Below are positions 7,219 through 7,330 of a stretch of 7,330 nucleotides of DNA, piece by piece; the stretch's first letter is position 1, and each line of letters opens with the position of its first letter. The position numbers were made by a program, and so were the translations under genes. The notes under the pieces are model-generated. The model was not told the origin of the DNA. It searched no databases and saw only the letters and a list, made by a program, of their open reading frames with translations. This DNA is from Paracoccaceae bacterium (GTDB lineage Bacteria; Pseudomonadota; Alphaproteobacteria; Rhodobacterales; Rhodobacteraceae), in the NCBI GenBank assembly GCA_024644285.1, contig JAHELH010000121.1:1-7330 (forward strand), written 5' to 3'.

Positions 7219-7225
7219 AAGGAGG
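7219..7225 (+). promoter_or_regulatory. Ribosome binding site of the VOC-family gene
   Basis: AAGGAGG is a near-perfect Shine-Dalgarno sequence six bases before ATG 7232. It begins exactly where the outer stem of the neighbouring hairpin ends, so it stays unpaired in the predicted fold. It is the strongest such site seen in the window. Confidence 0.8.
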
Positions 7226-7231
7226 CACCGG

Positions 7232-7330
7232 ATGCTGATCCCCGCCACCCGCTACCGCGATCCCGAGGCCGCGCTGCGGTTCCTTCGCGATGTTCTGGGA
7301 CTTGAAGAACACGCCGTATACCGTTCGGAT
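7232..7330 (+). CDS. VOC-superfamily (glyoxalase/bleomycin resistance-like) protein, N-terminal fragment
   Basis: Only the first 33 codons are inside the window, and the frame is open at the right edge. The product begins MLIPATRYRDPEAALRFLRD and continues with a VLGLEEHAVY segment. That is a beta strand, then a helix beginning at a D-P-E-A-A type turn, then a G-(F/L)-E strand, which is the opening half-module of VOC proteins, in particular the PhnB/glyoxalase-like group. VOC members include metal-dependent lyases, dioxygenases and antibiotic-binding proteins; the substrate cannot be told from this fragment. The very strong ribosome binding site fixes the start. It lies 62 bases after pepA on the same strand, with the GTAG hairpin between them, so it may or may not share the pepA transcript. 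Confidence 0.72.
   Translation, partial: MLIPATRYRDPEAALRFLRDVLGLEEHAVYRSD

Noticed and set aside
5670..7220. A 516-codon open frame on the minus strand, antisense to pepA
   Set aside because: It covers nearly all of pepA in the opposite direction, is rich in His, Arg, Gly and Ala typical of shadow frames in GC-rich DNA, and shows no recognisable domain. pepA has complete catalytic motifs.

Overview
The window is high-GC (roughly two thirds G+C by eye), densely packed bacterial chromosome with an alphaproteobacterial look, most likely Rhodobacteraceae (Roseobacter/Rhodobacter group). The protein sequences of SurA, LptD, LptF and LptG resemble that family as I know it, but the assignment rests on recognition, not on a search. 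There are no rRNA or tRNA genes, no CRISPR array, no insertion sequence and no phage genes. No stretch of 300 bases lacks a gene.

The left three quarters (1-5578, minus strand) is one tightly packed gene cluster for outer-membrane biogenesis, in transcription order lptF, lptG, lptD, surA. LptF and LptG are the inner-membrane permease pair that extracts lipopolysaccharide (LPS). LptD is the outer-membrane barrel that places LPS on the cell surface. SurA is the periplasmic chaperone that delivers barrels such as LptD for assembly. lptF/lptG and lptG/lptD each overlap by four bases (ATGA), and 19 bases separate lptD from surA, so the four are very probably co-transcribed and partly translationally coupled. 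surA runs off the left edge without its stop codon.

A 124-base divergent spacer (5579-5702) separates this cluster from pepA, a leucyl aminopeptidase on the plus strand (5703-7169) with every M17 catalytic and metal-binding residue in place. The spacer contains an imperfect palindrome that would form a hairpin directly in front of the pepA ribosome binding site. After pepA comes a 62-base gap with a perfect 8-bp hairpin preceded by GTAG, which resembles a REP-type intergenic repeat. The first 33 codons of a VOC-superfamily (glyoxalase/bleomycin-resistance-like) gene follow and run off the right edge.

Functionally this is a housekeeping region. I see no undescribed multi-gene system. The points worth checking are the joining of two neighbourhoods that are separate in E. 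coli (pepA|lptFG and lptD-surA), the two intergenic hairpins, the TTG start of lptF, the six-cysteine layout of LptD, and a VOC gene where many proteobacteria carry holC after pepA.
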